39,804 nucleotides of DNA from Conidiobolus coronatus NRRL 28638 (lineage: Eukaryota > Entomophthoromycota > Entomophthoromycetes > Entomophthorales > Conidiobolaceae). Below are positions 10,455 through 22,366 of the stretch, one piece after another; position 1 is the first letter of the stretch, and the number at the start of each line of letters is the position of its first letter. The stretch is taken from assembly GCA_001566745.1 (NCBI GenBank), contig KQ964487.1, positions 27,776 to 67,579 of the forward strand, given 5' to 3'. The notes beneath the pieces were generated by a model, which worked only from the letters and a program-made list of their open reading frames with translations, ran no database searches and had not been told where the DNA came from. A program made the translations under genes and the position numbers.

Positions 10455-11994
10455 TTATTTTAAATCTTTATCTTTTGTCGGCAAGTATTTGAGCTAATAA
10501 ATTTAAAATAAAACATATAATAGATGCCTTGCTTGATATAAATTTTATATACTTGCAATTTTTAATCAAAACATAATAATTTGGTAAAAAATTGTAAATT
10601 TGTATGGATTTTGATGAATAGTTTTGGGTAATCTTGCTTTTTGCAAATAATAATTCAAGATAATATTGGTTAAAGGTATATATAATTCAGCTATATTTTA
10701 ATTTATAATAAAAGAAAAAATATATCACTTCTCCACAGATTCAAGCGATTAGAAATGTTTTTGCAATTTAAGCAAGGTTTAAAAAATAAGTTTATTTTCT
10801 CCTTAATTTTATAAAATTCCTTAAACTAGTCTATGTTTTAATCCTCCACCTTTTCTTTGGGTTAAATTTTCAATATTAAAATTAGCAATAAGATAAATAG
10901 CTGTTCAGTTATTTATTTTAGTATTTATGTTACTAACTAAAAAATGAAAACATGAAGCATTTCTCAGGAAATTTCAATATTCCTATAATGTTATTTCAAG
11001 CAGTTGACAGTTTAGAATCAACAATTGTGTCAAGAATGGTAATATCAACCACGTATTCAAAATCAATATTATAAAAATGCTATGTTTTTGCTCTAATAAA
11101 TAAAAAATTATAACTGAGTAATTATACGGTTTTCTGGTTTATGATATCTGAGTAAAAAACGCTGTTAATTAAACTTCAACACTACAAGCATTTAATAGTC
11201 TTAGAAATAATGTATAGAAAAAGATAGCAGATGGGAATGTTTCATTTGAGAGAGATAGAGAGGGTTAATAGATGAAAATCAGCATTATTTTTAAAATAAA
11301 AGTTTAAGCTTACTAAAAGATTTCATTATAACTAAATAAGTCATCATTGGAGATCTAAATTACGCAAATTTAGCGTATTAGTTGTAAACCTATATGCTAC
11401 ATAACACATTGACCATATAAGCATATTTATATTAGATATTTCACAAGCCAATTTACCATTAATCAACCAAAATTTATTCAAATTTAATATCCCACAATTT
11501 ATTTTGAATCCCATAATATTATCTAATTTAATATATAAAAAATTTCCGCACGAAAATATAGTTTTCCCCCCTTTAACTGGCCATACCCGTGTAGCAGGTA
11601 ATATAGCCTCTACTTTGAATAATTAAAATAGAAAAACAAGACATACAAGCTGCAAAACATAAATAGATAAAAAAAATAACCGAAATACGCTTAATTTAAT
11701 CAATTTTCAGTTTTGTCAATAGTATAATAGATCAAGCTCAACCCACACATTTTCAAAGCAGATTGATTACTAATACAACTTGCCTAAAATATATTTTTTG
11801 ACTATTCAGTTCCCAACTTGAGTAATATGCTAAAATAGAACAATATATCCATTTGATTACTAATCAAGCTTAGCCATTAACTATTTAAGCTATTCAGTCT
11901 TATTCAACACCTTTTACCTTTATTTACTCCCCCTCACCTGTATTTTTAAATTCGTTTTAACCGTAAATTTTAAATTTCTTTAGTTTTTATCAAA
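10455..11994. other. Intergenic spacer and RPL10 promoter region
   Basis: About 1.5 kb, AT-rich, with no gene detected. The last 120 bases before RPL10 turn pyrimidine-rich (CACCTTTTACCTTTATTTAC and CTCCCCCTCACC around 11908-11940), as is common upstream of ribosomal-protein genes. A possible 5' UTR intron lies at 11940-11983 (GTATTTTT...TTAACC...TTTAG, 44 nt, the same size as coding introns here). It is supported only by splice-site shape. Confidence 0.45.
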
Positions 11995-12648
11995 ATGGGT
12001 CGTCGTCCTGCTCGTTGCTATCGTTATTGTAAGAACAAACCTTACCCCAAGTCTCGTTACTGTCGTGGTGTCCCCGATGCCAAGATCAGAATTTACGATT
12101 TAGGTCGTAAGAGAGCTGGTGTTGATGAATTCCCCTTATGTGTCCACTTGATCTCCAACGAATACGAACAACTTTCTTCCGAAGCTTTAGAAGCTGCTCG
12201 TATCTGTGCTAACAAGTACATCACCAAGATGTCCGGTAAGGACTCTTTCCACATGCGTATCCGTGTCCATCCTTATCACGTTATCCGTATCAACAAGATG
12301 TTGTCCTGTGCCGGTGCCGATAGATTGCAAACCGGTATGAGAGGTGCTTTCGGTAAGCCCAACGGTGTCGTCGCTCGTGTCGATATCGGTCAAATTCTCT
12401 TGTCTGTCCGTACCAAGGATAACAACAAGGCCGTTGTCATCGAAGGTCTCCGTCGTTGTAAGTACAAGTTCCCCGGTCAACAAAAGATCGTTATCTCCAA
12501 GAAGTGGGGTTTCACCAAGCTCGATCGTGCCGACTATATCGTCGAACGTCAAGCTGGTCGTCTCCAACCCGATGGTTCTCACGTCAAGTACTTGAGCGAA
12601 TCTGGTCCCTTGGACAACTACTTGAGACGCCTCGAAGCCTCCGCTTAA
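11995..12648 (+). CDS. RPL10: 60S ribosomal protein L10 (uL16)
   Basis: An uninterrupted 217-residue frame with strong identity to eukaryotic RPL10 throughout: [20 protein letters not shown] at the start, [40 protein letters not shown], the P-site loop region [20 protein letters not shown] (about residues 105-124) and [13 protein letters not shown]. Yeast Rpl10 is 221 residues, human 214. It is one of the last proteins added to the 60S subunit in the cytoplasm and contacts the peptidyl-tRNA site. Codon use differs sharply from neighbours: GTC, ATC, AAG, CGT and GGT dominate in an otherwise AT-ending genome, the expected mark of very high expression. This bias also creates long antisense frames that should be ignored. 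Confidence 0.98.
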   Translation: MGRRPARCYRYCKNKPYPKSRYCRGVPDAKIRIYDLGRKRAGVDEFPLCVHLISNEYEQLSSEALEAARICANKYITKMSGKDSFHMRIRVHPYHVIRINKMLSCAGADRLQTGMRGAFGKPNGVVARVDIGQILLSVRTKDNNKAVVIEGLRRCKYKFPGQQKIVISKKWGFTKLDRADYIVERQAGRLQPDGSHVKYLSESGPLDNYLRRLEASA

Positions 12649-14290
12649 ACAGTTTGAATTAAAGCCCCATCTTTGATAGTCTCTGTTCCAATAATGAATC
12701 CAACGTTCTATTATCAAAACATTTTCAATTTTATTTATTGGTAAAATTTTACTTTTTTAATTATATTTATACTTTATTTCGCATAACATTGCACAATTAA
12801 CACTTTTTGATAATTTAGTACCCAGTTGCTACTATTCATCGCCCATACTTCGTATTAGTTTCAATTATCATTATACTAAGATTTCTAACTATTTTAGATA
12901 GTCATATTAGAGGATTTTAAAACTAAAACATATATGCTGAATTAATATACATATTCTATTCAGCTATATAACTTTTATGGCAATATTTATACAGTTTCAA
13001 TCTACCTAAAATTGTTAATTACATTAAAATTCGCTTCATAATCGAAAACACGTTATAACGGAGCTTATTTTAATATTTTGCATATATCATCCCATATGCT
13101 TAACTTGGATGATACATTTAAATATATTAATGAAAATAAAAATATAATAGGTTTATTATATACATCTATATGTGACTATCTATCTCAGCAATTTATGAAT
13201 AAAATATATTAGCAGAACTTTGCATTAATATTTTGAAATTTTATTATTTAAATATAGCTATAAAATTGATATTGGTTTGATAAAACGCTTGAATGGTTAT
13301 AATAAGTTGGGATATCGATATTTTAAAATAGTACAAAAATACATTATATAATTAGAGTTTGAGTATTTTCAAAGTATTACCTTAATATAATCTTACTGTG
13401 TATCTATTTGAGCTAATTTTGATTTAATATTATTAATAATATTTTCAAATTTAATTTACAAATTACTTTAGTGTCAAAATTTCTACAAAAATCTATTTAT
13501 TATTTCAAAAGCTTCAAAGTAGTTATATTTTTATATTAAAATAACGACAACCACGTTTACAAGCTGCTTCGCTTTTGTTTTAAATATCATTACTTATTAA
13601 TGTCTGGATCTAATTATGTGTATATATATTATCACAATGCTCTTTATTTTCAAAAGGATATTTGGTATCATATTACTTAGAATAGACATATCCTTTAATA
13701 AAAATTACTATTTTTAACTATTATTAAGCTTACTTATCTTACTAATAATAACTATTAATTAATGCACCTAATAATATATAGATATATCTTCTTTCTCAAA
13801 ACCAGTTTTTATTCTTTATTTAGTGCAAATTATACATTTTTCAATTCTCACATATTATTAAATATATTTAATTTTTTATATAGCAAGTATATTTTTAATT
13901 TTAGTTAAAACATCATAATATGCTCAAATCTTGGTTTTATAAAATTTTTATAAGAACCTGAGATATTTTTACAATATTAGCTAACTGATAAAAATTAAAC
14001 TTGAGCAATATTATTAGCTACTATTAATCTCATAGTTATCTGTATCAATAAATATGGTGATTTTAATAGCAAAGTTTGTTCTATTACTTATTAAACGATG
14101 AATGTAATGAAATCATTGTTATTAAAAAGCAATATTTTACGCAAACCTTTATCATACTTTAAACTTAAATAAGCTTATAGATGCATTTATTATCCAATCA
14201 GTTTAGTATTAATAATTGGTTTAGCATTTATAAATTTGTGTTATAAAAACCTATTCCTTTCTTATAAATTTTAAAAGCGAAAAAATTAAA
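12649..14290. other. AT-rich intergenic spacer
   Basis: About 1.6 kb between RPL10 and the SNF2 gene. The first 100 bases are the RPL10 3' UTR. The rest is extremely AT-rich with no open frame, tRNA or MITE terminus that I can see. TTATAAATTTTAAAAGCGAA sits just ahead of the next start codon. Confidence 0.5.
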
Positions 14291-17200
14291 ATGAACCCAA
14301 AGCATTGGTCTGTGGAGCAAGTTCTTGAATGGCTAAAATCATTAAAAATAAATAATGACTATGTCCCTACATTTAAATGTATTTCATATTTATTTTATAA
14401 ACTAAAACTAACATTTAGTTTAGTTAATAAAATTAATGGATTAGCTCTTGAAAGTCTCACTCATGAAGTGTTGTTTTTTGAACTTGGGATATATTCTTAT
14501 GAGGATAGATCAACCATATTGTATCATTTACGTAAACTAACAGGTAATAATTAAATATATCATAGTTTTCTTACTAACAATATCTAGCATCATGTAATTC
14601 TCTATTAAAGATGAACGATTATTATGATTATGACTCAGCTCAAATTGGAGAAAAAAGAAGTATTAACCAGGTTAGCTTGGGTGAAGAATATAAAGTAAAT
14701 GTTAAAAGAGATACTAGATAAACTTGTTAAACTTTTCTCAGATATCAGGCGATTTAAATGAACAAAGCTATCAAAGCTCTTATGCTCGCTCTCGATATGT
14801 TGATAAAAACATAGGAGCACGTTTTATTGCTAATTCAGGGTATTTATACAAGTGATATTTTAGCAATTTAACATAATATTTTCATTTAGTGGAACTGATA
14901 TCAAAAAGGGTCTTTCTGAGAAAAATGAAAAAAGAAGAATTACACCAATTACTGTGCCACTGCCAGAATCAAGAACTATTCAGTAACGCGATTCAAAAAA
15001 GTTAAAAATATTAACTTACAAGCTTAATTTAGGATAGATGAAAAATTGGATTTTATTGATTCTGAAGATGAAACATTGCCATATTATGGCTCTTCTGAGT
15101 ATGATTCAGATGAATATGAAGAAGCTGAAAAACTCCAGAATCAAATTGACAAAGATAATGGCATGATAAGCAAGGGTACTAAGGTCTTGAGTAAAGAAGA
15201 AAAGAGCAAAATTTTAAAAGCATCTTTGAACAGACATTGCCAAAATTGGAGAAATAGATTTAACCCAGCTAACAAAAAGAAGTCGTTTTTTAACAATGCT
15301 AAAAATCCACAACTGCTCAAAGATAGATTAAACTTATTTCGACAACAGCTAGATAATCAGATAGATAGTATTATTTCTAATGACTTTACACAAATTTCAA
15401 GGTTGGAGTTTCTATTAAATCAGTTAGAAACTAGCGTATTTTCTATAAATGACTGTAACTGGCTACTTAAAAATCCAAATATTGAGTTTTGCCCAAATAA
15501 ATTCAAGCCAGCACCTCAATTGTCCAAATTTTCTGCTAAACTTTCCAAGTTATCAACTTCAGAGACTAGTCATAATCAATATATTTATGAAGATTTCTGC
15601 CCAGAAGATCTTTTCTCAGATAATGACGATTATTCTAATAAGACTTTGCTAGATTATATAGAAAAAAACAACTACTACTCAAATCTTGATCCTGAAGTCA
15701 AACAGCAAGTAGATGATATCTTGAATGATCAAATTGACCAGGCTAATGATAACTATGATCAATTAAGCCAAAACTTAATCAAAAGTGAAACTGTTCCAAC
15801 TTCTTTATCTCAAATAGATACCTCACCGAATCTGAATTTACCTCAAAGTTCGGTTAAACCTGAGTCACTATCATCATTAGAAATATATCAGAGCTATCTA
15901 AAAGAGTATGAAACTAACTCGAACTCTGATGGCCTGATTGGACCTGTTATTAAACATTCTAATGACCAGAATACTTCTACAAACTACATAAAGCTGCCAG
16001 GTTGTATTAGTGATAACAATTCTGACGATTTGGATTGGTCTAGTGAAGACCATAAAGAAAGTCCTGAGCTAAGTGCTACAAATCCCAGTCAGTCTAACTG
16101 TGTTTATTATGAGAGCAATGGTTTAGTTTCTAAGGGTGGGAACAGTAGTGTAAATATTCCTGATCCAGGGAATAATGCTCAAGTAATGAAGAAAGGCAAA
16201 AAAGAAAACATACCTCAGCAAGTGAAGCACAAAAATTTAATTGATAAAATTATTTATAATACAAGTACTAAAGATTTATGGTATCGGATTAAACGTATAA
16301 GAAAAGCCGATTTAGTTCAAAATCCTCACTTGTATAACGATGAATTAAAAGCTTTAAGTGATATATATTACGAATATACTCGCGCAAATGAAGCTGAAAT
16401 ATCGATAACCTTGCCTAAAATTTTAACCAACTCTGAAATTCCAACTAAATTTATACGCTTTCATGAGTTTAAGAAGAATCAAATTAAAGCGCGGTTTGAT
16501 TGCTGCAAGAGTTTGACAAATGATTCTGAGGAGAGTGGGTCAGATTTTTTAGAATACTCTGATGTAGATAAAAATATATACCATCTTAAAAGGAGTTACA
16601 AAGGAAGAAGGAATATAAGGCATATTAATGGAGATATGACATCAAATCAAATAGCTTTGACTTTCTCAAGACAATTTACTCATAATGAAAGCTTTGAAAA
16701 ATTCACTAAAGAACAATCTGAGTTTATTCAAGGATATCTAAGTCAAAAAGTCAGAGAAACTCTCAAACCTCATCAAACAGATGGTATTGAATTTATGTGG
16801 AATAATTTGATCATAAAAAAATCAGGTTGCATTTTAGCTCAAACAATGGGATTAGGTAAAAGCTTGCAGGTCATATTGCTTCTTGATGCTCTTTTTAAAG
16901 CCATAGATAGTTCTTCTATTCCTGGCAATGGTATGGATACATTTTATAAACGCGCTATAATAATCTGTCCCGCATACCTACAGCAAAACTGGGTTCAAGA
17001 GTTTCAAAAATGGAAGCCTCTTTGTCAATTTAATTGCAAAATTATTTCTTTATTAGATAAAAAATCTGGCAATAAATATACCAAGTTACAAACTTGGAAG
17101 GATAACGGAGACATAATTATAACGAGCTTTAATACTTTTACTAGTTTTTTAAAGCCTAACAGCAAAATTCAGTTTGGTAATAGAAATCTGGATATTAAAG

Positions 17201-18492
17201 AGGCGCTATTTGACCCTGGCCCATCGATAGTTGTTGTAGATGAAGCCCACGTTATTAAATCTGAGACAACCCAATTCTATCAAGCGCTATCTAATTTAAA
17301 AACAAGACTTCGTATTTGCTTAACTGGTCATCCATTGCAGAATAGCTTATTAGAGTACTATAACATGATTGATTTTGCTACGCCTGGGTTGTTAAGCAAA
17401 AAAGAGGATTTCTGTAATCAATTTAAAAATCCAATAGAAAACGGCTTTTATTTGGATTCAAAGGAGAGTGATAAAGCTTTATCTGAGCAGCAACTAGGAA
17501 AGCTAACAAAAATTATCAAACCTTGTGTATTCCGCTTAGGAAATCAAGTTTTAGATCAATACATTCCTCCTAAAATAGAATTTGACATTTCAATTAAACT
17601 TAGTAAGCTTCAAAGGCAAGTTTATAATCGGTTTTTAATCAAGCTCAAGCAAGAAAAATCTGGAAATGTATTGGCAAATTCAAACGCTTCACTAATTATA
17701 TGTAACCACCCTCTTATCATGAAAAGTAACATTAGCTCTCTTGATATTTCAGAACCAAAAGAATTGATGATTGACGATCAAGACGAAACCATTGAAAGGG
17801 CTCAAGTTGCTTGGTTGAAAGAAATATTTTCGGAGTATAGCGTAGAATTACTCTCTCAAGAGAATATATCTTTAAAATTTGAAATTTGTCTTTTTATTAT
17901 ATTTCAAAGTATTATTAAAAGAGAAAAATTGTTAATTTTCTCTAGAAGTATTCCTACTTTAAAGTTCTTACAGGATTACCTTAATCAAAAAATTAATAAG
18001 GATTTTATCTACTATATGGCAGGTGATACTTCTTTAAAAACTAAAATGGATTTGGTAAATTGTTTTAATATGGATATTAATCCATCTGTATTTTTGATAT
18101 CTGTACGCTCTGGTTCATATGGAATTAACCTGCACTCTGCTAGTAGAGTTATTTTATTCGACATTGGGTGGAATCCAAGCATTGACGAGCAAGCAATTGG
18201 AAGATGCTATCGCTTAGGACAAACTAGGCCTGTAGTAGTATATCGTTTGAGAACTTCCAACACTTTGGAAGATGAGCTTTACCCAATTAACCAGAAAAAG
18301 AAGACTATGTTTCAAAAGGTTATCGATCAAGAAGATGTATATCACATGTTTAATAAGACTAAAGGAGACTACTTTTGCATTTATGAGGATGAAATTACTC
18401 AAATTAAAGGTAATCATGAATTTAATGATGATATTATCAAAAATTTGCTAGAAAAGCACAGTTCAAGTATTGTAGATATGAAATTAGCATGA
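14291..18492 (+). CDS. SNF2-family ATPase (ATRX/ARIP4-like) with N-terminal SAM domain, six exons
   Basis: Exons 14291-14378, 14424-14543, 14588-14694, 14742-14839, 14890-14982 and 15033-18492 give one open frame of 1321 residues; introns are 44-50 nt. Residues about 4-67 are a SAM domain (WSVEQVLEWLKSLKI, NKINGLALESLT, FFELGIYSYEDR), a protein-interaction fold. After a long acidic, Ser/Asn-rich linker comes a two-lobed SNF2 motor: motif I TMGLGKS near 775, DEAH at about 905-908, motif III LTGHPLQNSLLEYYNMIDF, and motif VI QAIGRCYRLGQTRPV near 1222. The sequence after motif III, ATPGLLSKKEDFCNQFKNPI, matches the ATRX/ARIP4 (Rad54-like) branch better than Snf2 or Chd. The expected role is ATP-driven nucleosome or DNA remodelling in the nucleus; the target is unknown. 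TTG at 15046 is internal, not a start. The exact short upstream exons are inferred from splice signals. Confidence 0.85.
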
Positions 18493-19215
18493 TTCATATA
18501 TTATACTGCATTTTATTTATATATATTCTTAAATATATACGCTTCTTAATTCATAAAATTACGTCAATGTCTCTAAATATATATTATGCTAAATTAACAA
18601 TAAATGCTCACCTAAATATTATTTTCATATATCTATAAAATATGCTAGTTTAGCGCATTTAATAGTTTCTATATTTAAATATTTATAATTAGTCAACTAC
18701 CATTTAAATATTGATATATATACTTTTGTGACATATAGTAGCTTAGCTATATATGACTAATATTTAAATTATATTTTGTTAAGCAATTAGCGATCATTTG
18801 TAACAGCTTTAAAATATTTGGCTCGTTATTATGCTTTATATCTACTTGATAAGTAACTCATTGATTACTAGCGCTTCATTTAAATAATATAAACTATTAG
18901 TTTATGTATATATTTTGATTCTATAAAAATTCTTTTTGCTAAATTGAAGATTTCTTAAAATCATTCTATATTAATTATATCTATTTACTATGGCAAATTA
19001 TTCCATAGGTTTATCACTGATTAATGTATAGTATTCTAACTAGAATTATCTCATCTACGTAAAATATATAGAAAAATACAATGATTTTAGTTTTGAGAAT
19101 TTTCTCTCTAATCGAGGGCTTCTAGTTTAATAATACGTAAGCTTATTTTATTGAGATAATAATCATACAAATCAGATAGACATTTTTGAAAGTAAATTAG
19201 TATGCATTTTGTTTT
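18493..19215. other. AT-rich intergenic spacer
   Basis: About 720 bases with many ATATAT and TTTAAATA runs and no open frame or RNA gene visible. It ends at the left edge of MITE copy C. Confidence 0.5.
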
Positions 19216-19477
19216 ATATGAATAATTCTGGTTAATTTGACTCAAATTTTATATTAACTCAGTTCAAAATTCTAAATTTAATACAAGAAGTTATTAGTGC
19301 CTATAATCATTTTTTAAATGAGTAAATTTAATAACATCATATTAGTATATTATATTATAAACTTCAAATAATAAAAGTTGTTTAATAACGTTTAAGCAAC
19401 TAAAAATCTAAAATATCATAAATTTGCCCTATAAAAATTTAAGACAAATTTCATTAATTTAAACAGAATCACTCTAT
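19216..19477 (+). mobile_element. MITE copy C
   Basis: A full-length diverged copy of about 262 bp. The left end is ATATGAATAATTCTGGTTAA followed by TTTGACTCAAATTTTATATT; the right end is AATTTAAACAGAATCACTCT, its inverse with a few changes. The interior contains the family's CAAATAATAAAAGTT and AACTAAAAATCTAAAATAT segments in the same order as other copies. No coding sequence; no clear target-site duplication. Confidence 0.7.
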
Positions 19478-19977
19478 ACAATTTTTTTGCTATCTTGACA
19501 GTTATCGGTATCATATTAATATAAAGGATTAGCTACAAAGCTTACTTTGAGTAATATTTGATATTTTTTATATTTTTTTATTATTTTTTATTGAACTGAA
19601 ATGAAGTATCAGTAAATTTTCAATATTAACTATTCAAAATTTATTGCAATATATTTATGTGAAATAAATTAACGAAAATTGAGATATTTTTGCTATTTTG
19701 ATAATTTTTTTATTAAATAATAAGTTTTAAGGAATATCTATTAAATTTTTTAACAGTTACAGTCTATTATAATTTCTAATTGCTAATAACCTGAGTTATT
19801 AATACAGCAAAAATGGATAAATCATTTAACATATGCTTTCTTGAATATATTAAATGATATCACTCTCTATCTATCCCATAAAAATTTATCGATCAGTAGA
19901 TTTGTTACAAAGTAGAAATTAATTTAGTGAGATAAGATGTAATAATACAATATTATTAACAAATAATAAAATAAAAA
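19478..19977. other. Intergenic spacer and COX6 promoter region
   Basis: 500 bases with no gene seen. The last 60 bases are almost pure A/T (ACAAATAATAAAATAAAAA before the ATG), the usual leader of a fungal gene. No specific regulatory motif is recognisable. Confidence 0.45.
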
Positions 19978-20394
19978 ATGATTCAACCTATTGCTCGCAA
20001 CTTATTCCGCTTATCTACTTTACGCACCACTGCCCGTTTAGCTCCCACTTTCAAGCCTATTGTCAGTGCTCAACGCTGGTACAGTGATCATTCCGAAACT
20101 TTCGAAGAATTCAACGCTCGTTACCAAAAATTCTTCGAAGAAGTTGATGATGTCTTCGAATTACAAAGAGGTTTAAACAACTGCTTCGCTTACGATTTAG
20201 TCCCCTCCCCCGCTGTCATTGAATCTGCCATCAAGGCCTCCCGCCGTGTCAACGACTTTGCTACTGCTGTCCGTATCTTTGAAGGTATCAAGGACAAGGT
20301 TGAAAATGAAGGCCAATACCTTTCTTATTTGAACGAATTAAAGCACATTAAGGAAGAATACGGTATCAACACCAAAGAAGAATTGGGTTACTAA
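19978..20394 (+). CDS. COX6: Cytochrome c oxidase subunit Cox6 (COX5A family), mitochondrial
   Basis: An intronless 138-residue protein. Residues 1 to about 34 form a typical mitochondrial presequence (Arg-rich, no acidic residues, MIQPIARNLFRLSTLRTTAR). The mature part begins near YSDHSETFEEFNARYQKFFE and continues with ELQRGLNNCFAYDLVPSP, IKASRRVNDFATAVRIFEGI and the end YLNELKHIKEEYGI, all diagnostic of COX5A/Cox6. This nuclear-coded subunit sits on the matrix side of complex IV. Yeast Cox6 is 148 residues and human COX5A 150, so the protein is complete. Codons are C-ending and AAG-rich compared with the surroundings, consistent with high expression. The start is the only ATG that preserves the presequence. 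Confidence 0.95.
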   Translation: MIQPIARNLFRLSTLRTTARLAPTFKPIVSAQRWYSDHSETFEEFNARYQKFFEEVDDVFELQRGLNNCFAYDLVPSPAVIESAIKASRRVNDFATAVRIFEGIKDKVENEGQYLSYLNELKHIKEEYGINTKEELGY

Positions 20395-20818
20395 CTAACA
20401 ACTCGAGTTTCAAATAAATATTAAAATGATCTATTTCTTTATCTTAATATTTAACATTACTAATATTTACTAATCTTCTTATTTAGTGAAAAATAGATTA
20501 CAATGAGGAAAATGATGTTGATCAACAATTTTATTTTATTTTTCATTTCATTTAAAATATTTATACTTGAGATTATATATTGAGATGATTATAATACTGT
20601 TTAAAATTAATATTTTTTAAATAAACAAAAACTTTAATAACTCTTTTACCTTTTTAATTGCTTGGTAAATTACCTTTAAACAAAGTATAAAAATTAATTT
20701 GCATTTTGCTGATTTATTTTATTAAATAATAACAGTACTAAAAATTTATATTTTACAATAATATATTTTATTTAGATTAAATATAGAGATTATATTATAA
20801 AAATAATGGCTATTATTT
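20395..20818. other. Convergent 3' intergenic region of COX6 and ARP10
   Basis: About 420 AT-rich bases between the stop codons of two convergent genes, expected to hold both polyadenylation regions. Nothing else is visible. Confidence 0.5.
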
Positions 20819-22366
20819 TTATCGGTATCTAGATGCTGTAGAGTGACTGGGATGATGTGGAATAGTGCCCATTACAGAAAGATCAGGAACTGTCCCATCA
20901 AAGTAGTCCAATCCTAATTCTACTCCGTTGCATTTAGTCTGTGTGCAAATACTAGCTCCAACCCAGCTTAATGAGTCTCCATTGAAGCATATCTGACTAG
21001 GCTGTCTTAAAAACTCAAGCTGATCCAAACTAGGCTCAAGACGTTGGTAACGCTTAAAATGGCGAATTTGAGCCAATAACTCTAATTTGAATCTGAGTGA
21101 AAAGTTAGGGAATCTTGTTATACCTCCAATAGGGTAGATTTTATCAATAATTTGTGGCAAGTAGTCGATGGATAAGCTATTTAAACAATCAAGAGTAGCT
21201 TCAATTAAGCTGGGATGGTCCTCATCTCCAGATTCAAATAAAACCTCGCAAGTGAACTCTCTAATCCATCCAGGAATAACAATATCAAATTTGGTGCCAT
21301 CTCTGGGATGAGCCATAGGGAACCTAAGAGATGGCATAGATGAATGGTTACGATACCATTCTAAGCGATCATCTGATTTCAAGTCTAGTGGCACCATCTT
21401 ATTGCTTACCACTAGACCTCTGATTTTGATATCCTCCAAAACGCTCAAAGAGAAAAGATCTTTTGATAATTGAAATTGAGGCATTTGTCCTTTATTTTGG
21501 TGAGGTAAAATGGTGGCGTATTCAAGTAAGTATTCCCTTAAACGCTGGCAAATTGAATTCCCTGCTTTCAAACTATACTTAAGGTTTGATAGCTGAGGTC
21601 GAGTATCTGATACTGGCATTGCTGAAATGTATAAATGTCCACAATCCACCACTAAGCCTTCAGTTGCTCCAACAGCTAATAATGAAGTTACATGGCTTGT
21701 AAAATAAGTGATTGATGGAACCTGGAAACGATGAAATAGTACCTTAGCTATCAGCTGCTTGAATGGAAGAGGAACTAGAGGATTTTCAACAAATATTACT
21801 CTACGTAATTTGGGATCCACTAATAAATGATAGTTATATAGCTGGTAAAAGCATTGGAAAACAATCTCCTCCATTACTAATTCCCCACCCAAAGAGTCTA
21901 CCAATTGCCAATAATCGTGTGTCAGTAAACCAAAGCAATTTTCTAACTGTGGTAATTTAGGTTTTAAAAAGGTATCAAACCAAGGTATACTCTTTAAGGG
22001 GTGACAATCTCCGTCAAAGCCCAATTTTACAAAACAGTTGCCCATATCGAATATCACCTTTTCTTCTAATCTAAAGCTGCCAGACATAGGTAAATCGTTA
22101 TGAACATAAGATTTTATAACTTTTATAGCTTTTTGAATAAGTTCTTCAGTAGGTGGCAAAGTAAATTTTTGAGGGTTATGCTTTAAACTCAAGGTTAATA
22201 AGTGTAATGAAGGGTATTCAAAGTGTTTAAAAGCGCCTTCTGAAGCTCTACCTAATTCATACTTTTTAGTAGAAGAAGTATAATGCATACTTCGCATCCT
22301 CCTCAGTGTAGAGCTTGGAGCACTTGGACTAGTAGGATTTTGATCTGATGAAGAAGGTTGACTCAT
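20819..22366 (-). CDS. ARP10: Actin-related protein Arp10 (dynactin pointed-end subunit)
   Basis: A single-exon minus-strand gene of 515 residues from the ATG at 22366 (a TTG six codons upstream is not taken). The order of blocks follows Arp10/ACTR10: VIFDMGNCFVKLGFDGD (about residue 104, the degenerate phosphate-1 loop), LVDPKLRRVIFVENPLVPLP, VLFHRFQVPSITYFTSHVTS, VVDCGH (phosphate-2 loop, altered from actin's DSGDG), VLEDIKIRGLVVS, EVLFESGDEDHPSLIEATLD and IYPIGGITRFPNF. Arp10 caps the pointed end of the Arp1 filament in dynactin, the dynein adaptor. The first 100 or so residues are an extension absent from human ACTR10 (417 residues). The altered nucleotide loops suggest weak or no ATP hydrolysis, which is common in this subfamily. 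A different divergent Arp is possible but fits less well. Confidence 0.82.
   Translation of the reverse strand: MSQPSSSDQNPTSPSAPSSTLRRMRSMHYTSSTKKYELGRASEGAFKHFEYPSLHLLTLSLKHNPQKFTLPPTEELIQKAIKVIKSYVHNDLPMSGSFRLEEKVIFDMGNCFVKLGFDGDCHPLKSIPWFDTFLKPKLPQLENCFGLLTHDYWQLVDSLGGELVMEEIVFQCFYQLYNYHLLVDPKLRRVIFVENPLVPLPFKQLIAKVLFHRFQVPSITYFTSHVTSLLAVGATEGLVVDCGHLYISAMPVSDTRPQLSNLKYSLKAGNSICQRLREYLLEYATILPHQNKGQMPQFQLSKDLFSLSVLEDIKIRGLVVSNKMVPLDLKSDDRLEWYRNHSSMPSLRFPMAHPRDGTKFDIVIPGWIREFTCEVLFESGDEDHPSLIEATLDCLNSLSIDYLPQIIDKIYPIGGITRFPNFSLRFKLELLAQIRHFKRYQRLEPSLDQLEFLRQPSQICFNGDSLSWVGASICTQTKCNGVELGLDYFDGTVPDLSVMGTIPHHPSHSTASRYR

Noticed and set aside
12187-12717. A 176-codon minus-strand frame opposite RPL10 (and an 83-codon + strand frame at 12344-12595)
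   Set aside because: Both are by-products of the strong codon bias of RPL10. They have no recognisable domains and lie wholly or mostly within a certain gene.
15046-15048. TTG at 15046 as the start of the SNF2 protein
   Set aside because: The frame continues upstream through a splice acceptor at 15032 and five short exons carrying a SAM domain. There is no reason for a non-ATG start.
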